Position numbers and translations under genes: made by a program. This document shows positions 51,741-60,308 of a DNA stretch of 64,000 nt, piece by piece. Source of the stretch: a virus; the IMG/VR virus record IMGVR_UViG_3300028920_000001, positions 188,001-252,000 of that record; one strand, written 5' to 3'. Below the pieces are notes generated by a model. The model was not told the DNA's origin, did not search any database, and saw only the letters and a list, made by a program, of their open reading frames with translations. Within the stretch, counting starts at the first letter, position 1. Each line of letters starts with the position of its first letter.

Positions 51741-51900
51741 GTTTATTTGGGAAGGTATCTATTTCTTCTTGATTAAACTTAATTATTATTTCTTCTACAG
51801 ATTTCCATTCATGTTCACATTGTTTGCAACGATAATAAGTAAGCACATTTATACCATCTGAATGGCCGCCTAATCTTTCTATAAATCTATGATCACACAG
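51724..51900 (-). CDS. Zinc-type small protein without a clear start codon
   Basis: Frame open from about 51921 to TAG 51724 with CDHRFIERLGGHSDGINVLT and YYRCKQCEHEWKSVEE: CxxH...CxxCxHxW, a convincing zinc pattern. No ATG/GTG/TTG; CTG 51900 is one option. It directly follows the 51914 gene, whose tail IMTV is odd, so a frameshift may have separated the parts. Confidence 0.45.
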   Translation of the reverse strand: MCDHRFIERLGGHSDGINVLTYYRCKQCEHEWKSVEEIIIKFNQEEIDTFPNKRRPKH

Positions 51901-51913
51901 AGATAATAATGAA

Positions 51914-52141
51914 TTAAACTGTCATGATTTTGAGCACATTAGCTTCTTTACAGTCTATTGGGACTCCAACGTGTTTTAATAATTCACCAGGAGTAGTTTT
52001 CTTTAATTTGTCGAGCTTAATTTTTGTTCCTCGAGTAGTAATTCTGTGACCACAACCCGGACAGCACCAAGTTCGATGAAGAGTCGGTTGTGCTTCTCTA
52101 ATCTTCACCCAATTATGCTGCTTCATATTTTCATATACCAC
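51914..52141 (-). CDS. Zinc-type protein, 75 aa, tail KIMTV
   Basis: CCPGCGHRITTRGTKIKLDK with several Cys (C26, C27, C30) and later C66. Ends CKEANVLKIMTV, the shared tail with Val last. Confidence 0.68.
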   Translation of the reverse strand: MVYENMKQHNWVKIREAQPTLHRTWCCPGCGHRITTRGTKIKLDKLKKTTPGELLKHVGVPIDCKEANVLKIMTV

Positions 52142-52182
52142 TGGCCTTAATAAATTTACAGTTCTAATCTCTTGGTTCGGAC

Positions 52183-53334
52183 GTGGATTTACACGCGATA
52201 GCCATCCGGATTGCTAGCCGGCATTTAGGATTTAGTGGTGTCCGTGGGTGGCTTTACACTGATGGGAAATACGCTTCACTTAAAGATCGAGATTCAAACA
52301 TGCACCGGGAATTTGCTCAAAAGCATATTCTTGAAGACGCTGGACTAGATCAATTTTTAGAAGCTCAAAAAGGTAAGATTTCAGAGCATACTTTGAAGGA
52401 ATTGGAAAGTGCCCCAACTTTCTCAATTTTTCCAGCGTACATAGGAACTGATGAACAGGAGTTGATAGACTCGGTGGTAGAGAATACCGCACTTACTCCT
52501 GAAATTTACAAAAAATACCAAGAAGACGCCGAAAAAGCCTATTCTGAAGATTATGACGCTATTCGAATTTGGGGTCAGAGCTCAGAATTAACTGCTGACT
52601 TTTATGGATGGGATCGGAAAGCCTTATTAACTCTACAGGATTTTGTAATAGATAATCCGGAAGTTCAGAAGCCGAATCTGAAAGTCAAACTCGGTGATTA
52701 TAAGACCGGAAAGACCTATGATACCACTATTGAAGATTTACTAGCTTATTCCGGGAAGGGTAAATCACTAGTATCTAGTCAATTACGTAGAATTGCAGCT
52801 CGAGTTGCATTTTTCCATCAAGCTTTTACTGGATTACGATGGTGGGTCTTCATCGATGGTAATAAGATTATACCAATAAAGGGATTTCATGATGCTTTTG
52901 CTGAAGCCTATTTACTGAAAGACTTAGGTATTGATAAATATTTAGAAGAAAATCAAGAAAGTTTAGGAGATTTAGGTTATGCTATAAAGGTTTCTGGGCC
53001 TAAAGCTATTTGGTATCGAAAAGTAGAAGAGATCCCAGAGGCAGTGTTTAATGATACTGCTTTGACTCCTGAAGTATTTGAACGTTATAAAGAAGATACT
53101 GAGGAGTCATTTTCTAAAGATTATAATGCAATTCGAATGTGGGAAATGGATCCAGGTACATTAAATGTTGAATATTATAAATGGGATGACGCGGCTCTTC
53201 AGACTTTAAAGAACTTTTTGCGAAAAGAGCACTTAACGGACAATGTATTTATTGAAGAATCGAGTACTGATAGGCATAAATTATTATCTATAAAGGCCGT
53301 ACTCAAGTTACGAAGCATAAATAAACTATTCTAA
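52183..53334 (+). CDS. Internally duplicated 383-aa protein
   Basis: GTG 52183. Two copies of one domain: residues 6-180 (RIASRHLGFSGVRGWLYTDG, NTALTPEIYKKYQEDAEKAY, YDAIRIW, YGWDRKALLTLQDFV) and 206-360 (RIAARVAFFHQAFTGLRWWV, DTALTPEVFERYKEDTEESF, YNAIRMW, YKWDDAALQTLKNFL). Even the leading helix is repeated, so it arose by fusion of full-length copies. Acidic, soluble, no family recognised. Confidence 0.75.
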   Translation: MDLHAIAIRIASRHLGFSGVRGWLYTDGKYASLKDRDSNMHREFAQKHILEDAGLDQFLEAQKGKISEHTLKELESAPTFSIFPAYIGTDEQELIDSVVENTALTPEIYKKYQEDAEKAYSEDYDAIRIWGQSSELTADFYGWDRKALLTLQDFVIDNPEVQKPNLKVKLGDYKTGKTYDTTIEDLLAYSGKGKSLVSSQLRRIAARVAFFHQAFTGLRWWVFIDGNKIIPIKGFHDAFAEAYLLKDLGIDKYLEENQESLGDLGYAIKVSGPKAIWYRKVEEIPEAVFNDTALTPEVFERYKEDTEESFSKDYNAIRMWEMDPGTLNVEYYKWDDAALQTLKNFLRKEHLTDNVFIEESSTDRHKLLSIKAVLKLRSINKLF

Positions 53335-53337
53335 TAA

Positions 53338-53592
53338 TTATTTAGTAATAATAGGTTTGGCTTCAACGCCTTCCTGCGCTAAAATATGATTTTGATCATT
53401 AAGTCGAAGAATGACTTCATGTTTGTGTGTTAGAACGACTTGACCCTCCGGAGTTTGGAGAAAAGGTTGCACACAATGGGCATGGAGTCCCGTGTCCCAT
53501 TCTTCACAGAAATGATCGAGTTGTCCAGTTTTCCCACAATGGAAACATTCACCTTCAAATGGGTCAACTGGCCAGATTCCTCCACAAGGCAT
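53338..53592 (-). CDS. Zinc-type protein, 84 aa
   Basis: ECFHCGKTGQLDHFCEEWDT, then GLHAHCVQPFL: CxxC, HxxC and HxHC ligands in a LIM/RING-like arrangement. Leftward, downstream of the 53604 gene. Confidence 0.68.
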   Translation of the reverse strand: MPCGGIWPVDPFEGECFHCGKTGQLDHFCEEWDTGLHAHCVQPFLQTPEGQVVLTHKHEVILRLNDQNHILAQEGVEAKPIITK

Positions 53593-53603
53593 TACAAACC
53601 ATC

Positions 53604-54476
53604 CTATTGGTTAGTTTTTAATTTTTCTTCTGCTGTTCGGCCAAGAATTTCTGCCATCTTATCTAAAGTTAAATCGCACATGTCATCAACCCAATCCCCG
53701 ATAATATAAAGGTCGCTCCTGCCTTTCAAAATTCCAAATAAAATAGGATCTTTGCGTGCAGCTCTCTCAGCTTTAGTTTCTTCCCATGATTTACCATCCG
53801 GATCATAATGAAGTACAGCGTAATTGTCGAAAATTTCGAGCTCATCAGCTTTCATTTTAAGTTGGGTAAGTTCATCTGGAATTGGCCTGGTGAAATTTTT
53901 AATGTAACTCAGACACATTCCCTTTTTTGATTTCTTGTAAAATTCGACAATAGTTTGTTCTGAAACGTAACTTGTGATACCAACTGAAAGCATGAGCGTT
54001 TCTACTCTAAATGCATTGAGTCCATCTTTCAATTTTTCTAAGAGCGCTATTTGTCCAGCTTGTTTAGCTTTGATAATGGCTTGTTCGTAACCTTTAGCTC
54101 GAGATTCTACTAAATTGATATCCTGGGCAGAGCTTTTTATATTAGTGAAGAACTCTAATATGCTCATCTCAGGAACAGCTTCTTTTATTGGTTTTCGAAA
54201 TATATTTAAAAACCAATTCCAAAATCTTCCCCAAAAGTTTACTGAACGTGCTTCTCCAACAGGACGTACTGCAAGTTGGGTTATTTCTCCTGAATTTCCT
54301 CCTGTAACCATGAAATCAAAGTTATTGCCTGAAAATTCTATATTATCCCCATATTTGGAATTAGAATTCTTTATCCTTTCTTTTCGTTCTTTTTCTAATC
54401 TGATATATTTAGGAAGTCCCATATCAGGATGAAAATCTTCAATAATTGCAAGCCGCTGTTCAGTTCGATCTAACAT
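53604..54476 (-). CDS. Unknown 290-aa protein
   Basis: N-terminal basic helix, a beta region with FMVTGGNSGEITQLAV, a hydrophobic Trp/Phe patch (NFWGRFWNWFLNIF), a long helical part and a C-terminal alpha/beta domain with IIGDWVDDMCDLTLDKMAEI. The patch may contact membrane. No family recognised. Confidence 0.7.
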   Translation of the reverse strand: MLDRTEQRLAIIEDFHPDMGLPKYIRLEKERKERIKNSNSKYGDNIEFSGNNFDFMVTGGNSGEITQLAVRPVGEARSVNFWGRFWNWFLNIFRKPIKEAVPEMSILEFFTNIKSSAQDINLVESRAKGYEQAIIKAKQAGQIALLEKLKDGLNAFRVETLMLSVGITSYVSEQTIVEFYKKSKKGMCLSYIKNFTRPIPDELTQLKMKADELEIFDNYAVLHYDPDGKSWEETKAERAARKDPILFGILKGRSDLYIIGDWVDDMCDLTLDKMAEILGRTAEEKLKTNQ

Positions 54477-54493
54477 AAATGTATTTTACATTT

Positions 54494-54832
54494 ATGGGTA
54501 TACTAAGCTGGGATAAGCCTAAGAAAGTCAAGGAAACTGGAACTTGTTATAAGTATGAATCCAACATGAGCAAAGAAGATGAACAAAAATGGAAAGCTAA
54601 AATTGTTGGTCATCGAGTTGGGAAACCTAGAATTGAAATTCGAAAGATAATGAATGGAACCAATATTAAGGTAATTATTTCAGATGGGAAAAATAAAGGA
54701 ATGAAGCATGCACTTCCTGGATGCAACGTTCATTTATCATTAAATGGAACTTGCCAAATGTCCTTTATAGAATACGATGAACTACATCAAGCCATTGAAG
54801 AAGCTCGAGCAGTAATGGAACAAGCTTTGTAG
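54494..54832 (+). CDS. Unknown 112-aa protein
   Basis: Start ATG 54494 or 54479. Basic, beta-rich (GKPRIEIRKIMNGTNIKVII), with VHLSLNGTCQMSFIEYDELH like the NFDGTYQIAIQEE strand of 22875. Ends in the helix EEARAVMEQAL. Overlaps the next GTG. Confidence 0.66.
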   Translation: MGILSWDKPKKVKETGTCYKYESNMSKEDEQKWKAKIVGHRVGKPRIEIRKIMNGTNIKVIISDGKNKGMKHALPGCNVHLSLNGTCQMSFIEYDELHQAIEEARAVMEQAL

Positions 54833-55155
54833 TGGGTATCAGGTCTTTGCCAAAGCCTATGGGATGGAAACCCCCGCCTTTTCCAAGGCAATCATCTTTT
54901 CAAGAAATCATAAAACGAAAAGAGAAAAGTGCACGAAGAGCATTGTGTTTAAATAAAATAATAATTATCTCTAGTGCTTCTGCTTCAATTTTTAACATGG
55001 TCTCTGCTATTATTCAATGGCGACCTTTTGCATCTAGCTTAAGTTTAATGGGTTCAATCTGTTTTTTGGTTATTACCCTAATATATTTGAAGGGTCGATC
55101 AAACTTAGTTAATGAATTAGATAATGTGATGGTGGAAAATATTATGGAATCCTAA
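54832..55155 (+). CDS. Two-TM membrane protein, 107 aa, exact NIMES tail
   Basis: GTG 54832. Pro-rich N-terminus, helices IIIISSASASIFNMVSAII and LSLMGSICFLVITLIYL, then LVNELDNVMVENIMES, predicted cytosolic. Ser is TCC, stop TAA. Confidence 0.74.
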   Translation: MGIRSLPKPMGWKPPPFPRQSSFQEIIKRKEKSARRALCLNKIIIISSASASIFNMVSAIIQWRPFASSLSLMGSICFLVITLIYLKGRSNLVNELDNVMVENIMES

Positions 55156-55169
55156 TATTAAATTAGGAT

Positions 55170-55595
55170 GTGAATGTTAGTGAAATAATTAAAGATCAAT
55201 TATGGATAGGGAGTAAACCTGATCCCGGTACTTATTGTTTCGATTTAATTGTATTAGCTGCATATGAATATCCGCTACGAATCGTGGGTTCTATTGAAGG
55301 ACCTAAAATAATCGAGGTTGGACTCTCGGACCGAGAATTAAATAATCAACAAGTAACTCGAGCTCTAGAAGCCGCTCAAACAGTAGCTAAATACTTATCA
55401 GAGGGAAAGAAGGTTTGTTGTACTTGTGCGATGGGTATTAACCGGTCTTCTTTAGTGGCTGCCTTATCCTTGGTATTATTAGGCGTATCCCCTCGGAGGG
55501 TAATCTCAAGGATAAGGAAAGCTCGAGGAATAGCCTTGACTAATCCTTGGTTCATTGAACAGATTTATGAAACCTATTTAGGTATAAAGCCCTAA
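55170..55595 (+). CDS. Dual-specificity protein phosphatase, 141 aa
   Basis: GTG 55170. Active-site loop CAMGINRS (C86-x5-R92, then S93), the CX5R signature of cysteine phosphatases; the acid is probably D54 in GLSDREL. Size matches compact DSPs that act on phosphotyrosine or phosphothreonine, or on RNA 5' ends. No signal or TM segment, so it works in the cytosol. Confidence 0.85.
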   Translation: MNVSEIIKDQLWIGSKPDPGTYCFDLIVLAAYEYPLRIVGSIEGPKIIEVGLSDRELNNQQVTRALEAAQTVAKYLSEGKKVCCTCAMGINRSSLVAALSLVLLGVSPRRVISRIRKARGIALTNPWFIEQIYETYLGIKP

Positions 55596-55610
55596 TCTAA
55601 TTATTTGAAT

Positions 55611-56363
55611 GTGAAAAGAAACGCTGCAATAGTCACGATGGAAGATTTAACCAACTTCTTCAAGGGGGAAGCTTGGAAGTCTGTTGATTTAAGAGATTCA
55701 GAATTGTTTGCTAGAGCGAATCAAGCTATAGTTAACGTTGAGGAAAGTGAAACTCAGTATAATGTTAAAATTCAAGCTATAGATGACCCTTATGATTCTG
55801 AAGAAGTCACTACTGGAGAACCGATTAAGGCCATTGTTGATTTTTTAGGGGAGGGACTTCCAGGGGCTGAGTATTTTGAACAAATGGCTTCCAGTCCAAG
55901 AGCTTTTGCATCATACTTGAATTTATTAGCTTATCAAATAGACAAAAAGAATATTGATAAGAAAACGTTGATCGAAACCCTGCGTAGGGTTTCGGTAGCC
56001 TTAAATCGTAACCTATTGCATCATATTGTAATAGCTATGACTAGACTTGCACGGGAAAATGTTGAACAAAAGGAAATGAGTAAATTGCTTAGCGAAATGA
56101 AGAAAAAGGGTTGGAAAGTTAAAGAATCTGAAGATGATCGTGGGGAACTTCAATTAACTGTAAACATATCGGATATTTACGAAGTTGTTATCTCGGTTGA
56201 GAGCATATTATATGATTATATCTTCCAAATCCCAGATCATCCAGATTTAACTGAAGATGGAATAACTGACGACCCTATTCGAGAATTTCAGAAATATGTC
56301 AAAAAACATGACGAGGTGATGTCTTCTATCAAGAGCCCGGAAAATATGGAAATTAGGGCCTGA
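55611..56363 (+). CDS. Unknown 250-aa protein
   Basis: GTG 55611 preferred to TTG 55605. Acidic, alpha-rich, with a long basic/acidic helix region (LARENVEQKEMSKLLSEMKK) and a C-terminal beta part (ELQLTVNISDIYEVVISVES). No family recognised. Confidence 0.68.
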   Translation: MKRNAAIVTMEDLTNFFKGEAWKSVDLRDSELFARANQAIVNVEESETQYNVKIQAIDDPYDSEEVTTGEPIKAIVDFLGEGLPGAEYFEQMASSPRAFASYLNLLAYQIDKKNIDKKTLIETLRRVSVALNRNLLHHIVIAMTRLARENVEQKEMSKLLSEMKKKGWKVKESEDDRGELQLTVNISDIYEVVISVESILYDYIFQIPDHPDLTEDGITDDPIREFQKYVKKHDEVMSSIKSPENMEIRA

Positions 56364-56383
56364 AATTTGTATATTTATATAGA

Positions 56384-56752
56384 ATGCGAATCAAGAGCTT
56401 TAAGATTACTAATGGATTGATATCAATCGAACTAGAAAGATATGAAGCAGATATTATTCTTGAAAAAGTTTCTGATATCATTCGACAGTTAACACGAATC
56501 AACCCTGACCCCGAAAATTTTACTAAAATTTGTCGAGCTGCACTGATTTGTCACAAGCTTTCGAAGCCCGGTAATACTGTTTCTTTAGACAATTTATCTA
56601 AAGAAGACATGAATATTCTTTGTAATTTAAATCTAAATGGTACGATTGTTAATGACTTAAGTGGGCTTAGGATGATAGCTCGATCTTGTGTCATGACCAT
56701 GGTCGAGGCTGACCAGATAGCTAAAGATTTCGAAAATGTAATGACTTGTTAA
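56384..56752 (+). CDS. Unknown 122-aa protein, tail-like end NVMTC
   Basis: RIKSFKITNGLISIELERYE then helices; ends EADQIAKDFENVMTC, which fits the Met-at-minus-3 tail loosely. Confidence 0.64.
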   Translation: MRIKSFKITNGLISIELERYEADIILEKVSDIIRQLTRINPDPENFTKICRAALICHKLSKPGNTVSLDNLSKEDMNILCNLNLNGTIVNDLSGLRMIARSCVMTMVEADQIAKDFENVMTC

Positions 56753-56767
56753 TTGATTCTTTCAGAT

Positions 56768-57151
56768 ATGAAACCGGGCCATCTTCAGAGGATTGCTAGT
56801 AGGCTTGCGGCTGATTTAGATGGAGATCAGAGCAAGAAATCTACACAGTGGAAGTCGTTCCTTAAGCAATTAACTAAAAGTCTTGACCATGGCGTCAAGG
56901 AATTAGAACAAATTATTTTTAATGTGAATCATAATACAAAGCTTCAGGATTTAAAGGGAAACCCTGAAGCCATTCAAATGATTGAAGCTGAAAAAGAAAA
57001 TCTAGTTAGGACGTTAAAATCAAAGAGCGAGAGACTTCAAACAGTCATGGAAGCACTGAAAGAAGCTGAATCTGACCTTGATGACGTTTATTCGGCAATC
57101 AATGCGCTCGAGGAGAGTGCTGAACAAGCTAAGGAATCTAAGACTCCATAA
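56768..57151 (+). CDS. Unknown 127-aa coiled-coil protein
   Basis: ATG 56768 (TTG 56753 also possible). HLQRIASRLAADLDGDQSKK echoes the RIASR start of 52183; then a long coiled coil (LVRTLKSKSERLQTVMEALK). Its end overlaps the convergent gene by 14 nt. Confidence 0.68.
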   Translation: MKPGHLQRIASRLAADLDGDQSKKSTQWKSFLKQLTKSLDHGVKELEQIIFNVNHNTKLQDLKGNPEAIQMIEAEKENLVRTLKSKSERLQTVMEALKEAESDLDDVYSAINALEESAEQAKESKTP

Positions 57152-57644
57152 TTTTAGGAAGATATTTCACAGCATCTTTTCTTACAGCTGTTTTAATTAC
57201 ATTAGCTGTATAGGCTCCGAATTTTTTAAATTTTGGCCTCTTTTGTATCGGTAATCTCAGATTATACTGTAATTTTCTTCTTGGTATAACTGCTCTTACC
57301 CAAGTTTTCTTTAGGGGATAATGTAAATAATTTACCCTTCCAACATTAAGTTCAAGCCAATTTTTTGCAATTAAGATTTCTACACTTAGCCATTCATCTC
57401 CGACTGGATAAATGAAATTTCCATAAACAATGTTTGTTATTTTGAAATAGAGAGTATGACAGGATTTTAAAGGTCTTAGATTTTCATATTTGAGAATAAT
57501 TCCTCTATTGGTAAGGGCACGCAAGAAAGCCCTGATGCCCATTTCATGATAAGGAATCTTGAGATTAGAGATGCTGTTATTTTGGGTAGTTAGCATACTC
57601 TGAACAACTCCGGACTGATATCTATCAATGGCGCGCATGTCCAA
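57138..57644 (-). CDS. Unknown 168-aa basic protein, exact KIMES tail
   Basis: Beta-rich and basic (WVRAVIPRRKLQYNLRLPIQ; KRPKFKKFGAYTANVIKTAV). Ends RKDAVKYLPKIMES. Start ATG 57644 or 57638. Confidence 0.72.
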   Translation of the reverse strand: MDMRAIDRYQSGVVQSMLTTQNNSISNLKIPYHEMGIRAFLRALTNRGIILKYENLRPLKSCHTLYFKITNIVYGNFIYPVGDEWLSVEILIAKNWLELNVGRVNYLHYPLKKTWVRAVIPRRKLQYNLRLPIQKRPKFKKFGAYTANVIKTAVRKDAVKYLPKIMES

Positions 57645-57722
57645 AGTATCTTTCCCTTCTGTATGTCGCCGTCACAGCTTCACGTGCATTGAGAGGTAGG
57701 ATAATCAAATGTACAATGGAAT

Positions 57723-58094
57723 ATGAAATTATTTAAATTATCTAGAGCTATCGGAATGCCGTGCCTTGATCCAAATGATTTACGTTCAGTATTACTAGTC
57801 ACAGCTCCTACTGCACGACATGCTCGAGTTTTAGCTAAACAATACGCTCTTTCAACTGGCGGACTAAAAGAATATGCGGATGAATGGATGAATACTGATG
57901 TAACTACATGTGAAGAACGTGGGTTAGATGAGGGAAGAGTATATGAAGTTCGTTTGAGTAAAATAGTGACTTATCCTGAATCAATACTTACAGACAAATA
58001 TTGTGCCCTTTGTGGAAGGCAATTATTTAGTTGTCCGAGTGGTTTGCTTTGTAAAAATTGTGGAGGCGGAGTTCCTGTTAAAGAATCTGATTGA
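57723..58094 (+). CDS. Zinc-ribbon protein, 123 aa
   Basis: N-terminal alpha/beta domain (TAPTARHARVLAKQYALST), then a C-terminal ribbon C94/C97 and C110/C113 (YCALCGRQLFSC; LLCKNCGGG). Overlaps the convergent DHH gene by 17 nt. Confidence 0.7.
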   Translation: MKLFKLSRAIGMPCLDPNDLRSVLLVTAPTARHARVLAKQYALSTGGLKEYADEWMNTDVTTCEERGLDEGRVYEVRLSKIVTYPESILTDKYCALCGRQLFSCPSGLLCKNCGGGVPVKESD

Positions 58095-59025
58095 GACCTT
58101 TGTGTAAATCAGAAATAATATACCCCAAAGGATAAAGATCAGACTTTACCCTAAATCCGGCAGCCTTAGGATGGCCTCCTCCTTTGTAGAGTTTGGCCAC
58201 TTCATTAATCGGAATCTCTTTTGATCTCAAGGAAATAATAGTGTGGTGTTGGCCATCCATATAAGCTATGAAATAACTAACAGCTATATCACAGTTTTTT
58301 TCTTCTAAAAGAACATGACAAGCTTCAGAAATAATTTTTTCAGTGCAATTAAAATATCCAATTTTAAGTTCACGTCCCTTAATGATCACGGTTTGAATAT
58401 AGGCACTATCGGCTAACACTTCAGCCTTTTTCATCATTTTAGTATATAAAATATCTCCAAACTTGTAAAAATCATCGAATGGAACTGTTCCTTGACGAGC
58501 TCGTTCAATCAGTTCTTTGCTTGAATAAAGCTGCATTCCTTGAGAAATTTCATGAGCTTGTCTCCAATCTGGATGATGAGCTTGCCATGTATCGCGAATA
58601 GAAACAAGATGGGCAATTCTTTCCCAGTTTCCAGCTGGAATCCAGCTTGACTCCACCAATTGTTGCATTACATGCCGAAAAGCCAGTGTAGCGCCTGATT
58701 CAGTTTCGTTTCCGTAAATTCCATTTAGTCCTTCAACTACATGTTTAGTTGTAGCATGATGATCTAAAACAATCGGTTCAAATTCTTTCCATCTTTCCCA
58801 GCCATCTTTGCATGGAGTCATGTCTACAAACATGACTCCATGTTCTGGTTCAAGTTCATTGTGATCTTTAGTATCATACTGAATTAATTTAATATCGGGA
58901 ATACCATACGGAGTTTGACGATAAGCGGCGGCACAAATCATTGCCGCTGTGATGCCATCACCACAACTAGCATGGGAATAAATTTTCTTAATTTTGATTA
59001 AACGGTCCCTTGTAATGGTGTCCAT
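58078..59025 (-). CDS. DHH/DHHA1 phosphoesterase (NrnA-like), 315 aa
   Basis: SHASCGDGITA (17-27; a variant of the H-x-DxDG metal motif), FVDMT with D68, VLDHHAT (DHH 88-90), and C-terminal DHHA1 signature GGGHPKAAGF. The family hydrolyses short oligoribonucleotides, pAp or cyclic dinucleotide products with Mn2+. Overlaps the kinase gene by 28 nt, so both are one transcript; together they could turn RNA/DNA ends into nucleotides. Codons 19-20 differ from the usual DxD. Confidence 0.85.
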   Translation of the reverse strand: MDTITRDRLIKIKKIYSHASCGDGITAAMICAAAYRQTPYGIPDIKLIQYDTKDHNELEPEHGVMFVDMTPCKDGWERWKEFEPIVLDHHATTKHVVEGLNGIYGNETESGATLAFRHVMQQLVESSWIPAGNWERIAHLVSIRDTWQAHHPDWRQAHEISQGMQLYSSKELIERARQGTVPFDDFYKFGDILYTKMMKKAEVLADSAYIQTVIIKGRELKIGYFNCTEKIISEACHVLLEEKNCDIAVSYFIAYMDGQHHTIISLRSKEIPINEVAKLYKGGGHPKAAGFRVKSDLYPLGYIISDLHKGLNQIL

Positions 59026-59909
59026 CCTGGTGTCCTTATGGTAGTAAGTATTTTTTCAACTTTTCGGTCTAAATCTTCTAGAGTCTTGTCATTGTTAATT
59101 ACAAAGTCAAAAGCTCCATCTTCAATCGTGGCTTGTTCAGTTTCTGAACGATGATTGAAAGGAGGTTTGTCGATTCCAGGTCGTTTAATTCTGATAAGGG
59201 CCGGGGTTAAAGCCGGTCCGGCTTTGTTACGAAGATAATTAATTTCATGTTTATGCCTGAAGTCAGCGAAGCAAGTTATAATAACATTTTCTTTAATCAC
59301 TGGGCCATGATTATTAGGTCCATAATATTTTTTAAGTCCTTCCATTTGGCTATACCTGTATTGAGCCAGATTCACGCCAGTTTTAAAAAAATAAGTTTCA
59401 GCTAGTTTTAGACTGGTATCGATCCCTTTATGGATCCAAGTATCTCCATAAAGGGTATTCATGAGTTCGCAGTATTTTTGAAGGGCTTCTCGAGGGGAGA
59501 GCCAAAAACGGGGATCGCCTTGTTGTATAAAGATCCTGGCACTTCCCAACCTAAGTGGGATATAAGGATCATTATTATTGTAAGTTTTTCCAACTCGGTC
59601 TCTTCCCTCAAACCACCAATAAGTGGCGTTATCATCCCAATCTCCAATTAATCCCTCACCTTCCGGTTTAGGACCATTCCATAATCGTAATTTTTCCATT
59701 GCTGGTTTAGGATAACGGAGATCACCACCATTTCGAAATTCACTTGGACCAAATAGCTGCTGCTCTGTAAATTCATAAAGATCAGCCATGTGTCGCTTAG
59801 CTGGGTCGGCTAAACCTAATTGGATTGCGCCCCTCTTTACAAGACTTTTTGCTACTTCATCTTTTCCAGAGCCGGAGAAACCTGATATACCAATACAAAT
59901 GTTCCTCAT
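58998..59909 (-). CDS. Deoxynucleoside monophosphate kinase-like protein, 303 aa
   Basis: P-loop GFSGSGKD (residues 10-17), then KSLVKRGAIQLGLADPAKRH, FTEQQLFGPSEFRN, and DPRFWLSPREALQKYCELMN, matching phage dNMP kinases of the T4 gp1 type, which make dNDPs from several dNMPs. Longer than T4 gp1 because of an insertion around residues 70-140. First gene of the leftward pair. Confidence 0.85.
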   Translation of the reverse strand: MRNICIGISGFSGSGKDEVAKSLVKRGAIQLGLADPAKRHMADLYEFTEQQLFGPSEFRNGGDLRYPKPAMEKLRLWNGPKPEGEGLIGDWDDNATYWWFEGRDRVGKTYNNNDPYIPLRLGSARIFIQQGDPRFWLSPREALQKYCELMNTLYGDTWIHKGIDTSLKLAETYFFKTGVNLAQYRYSQMEGLKKYYGPNNHGPVIKENVIITCFADFRHKHEINYLRNKAGPALTPALIRIKRPGIDKPPFNHRSETEQATIEDGAFDFVINNDKTLEDLDRKVEKILTTIRTPGWTPLQGTV

Positions 59910-59933
59910 GAATAATTATACATTTCAAAAACA

Positions 59934-60308
59934 ATGACAGACACAAGAGATTATCAAGATACTTTTCAGTATTTAACTGAACTAATTAAATCATATAAGA
60001 GGAGACTACGAAAAAGAATAGTTAAGAAAAATCGTAAATCTCGATTTGTACCTTCAGATGCTATTATTGTTCCCCCTGATCATGAAATTTCGCCCATTAT
60101 GCCGTCTGCTTATTTAAAGAACCTCCGTATAGTTTTTCTTTCTACTAGTCATGGCATTGGGATGACTTGTATCCTTCCTGATGAGCTCACTTCGTTTACA
60201 ACTCCGCCTAAATCTGTTCATTGTATTAATGTCCATACCTTAAGTTCTAAGCGACTAGCACGATTCATAACTTATGATTGGATGGTGGAAGATATTATGG
60301 AATCCTAG
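59934..60308 (+). CDS. Unknown 124-aa basic protein, exact DIMES tail
   Basis: Basic N-terminus (KSYKRRLRKRIVKKNRKSRF), then a beta part and FITYDWMVEDIMES. Ser is TCC, stop TAG. Converges with the next gene by 4 nt. Confidence 0.72.
   Translation: MTDTRDYQDTFQYLTELIKSYKRRLRKRIVKKNRKSRFVPSDAIIVPPDHEISPIMPSAYLKNLRIVFLSTSHGIGMTCILPDELTSFTTPPKSVHCINVHTLSSKRLARFITYDWMVEDIMES

Noticed and set aside
7439-60308. Tail as a pure DNA signal (ATGGAATCATGA as a site)
   Set aside because: The end uses all six Ser codons, three stops and varied codons before Met, and occurs without any overlap.
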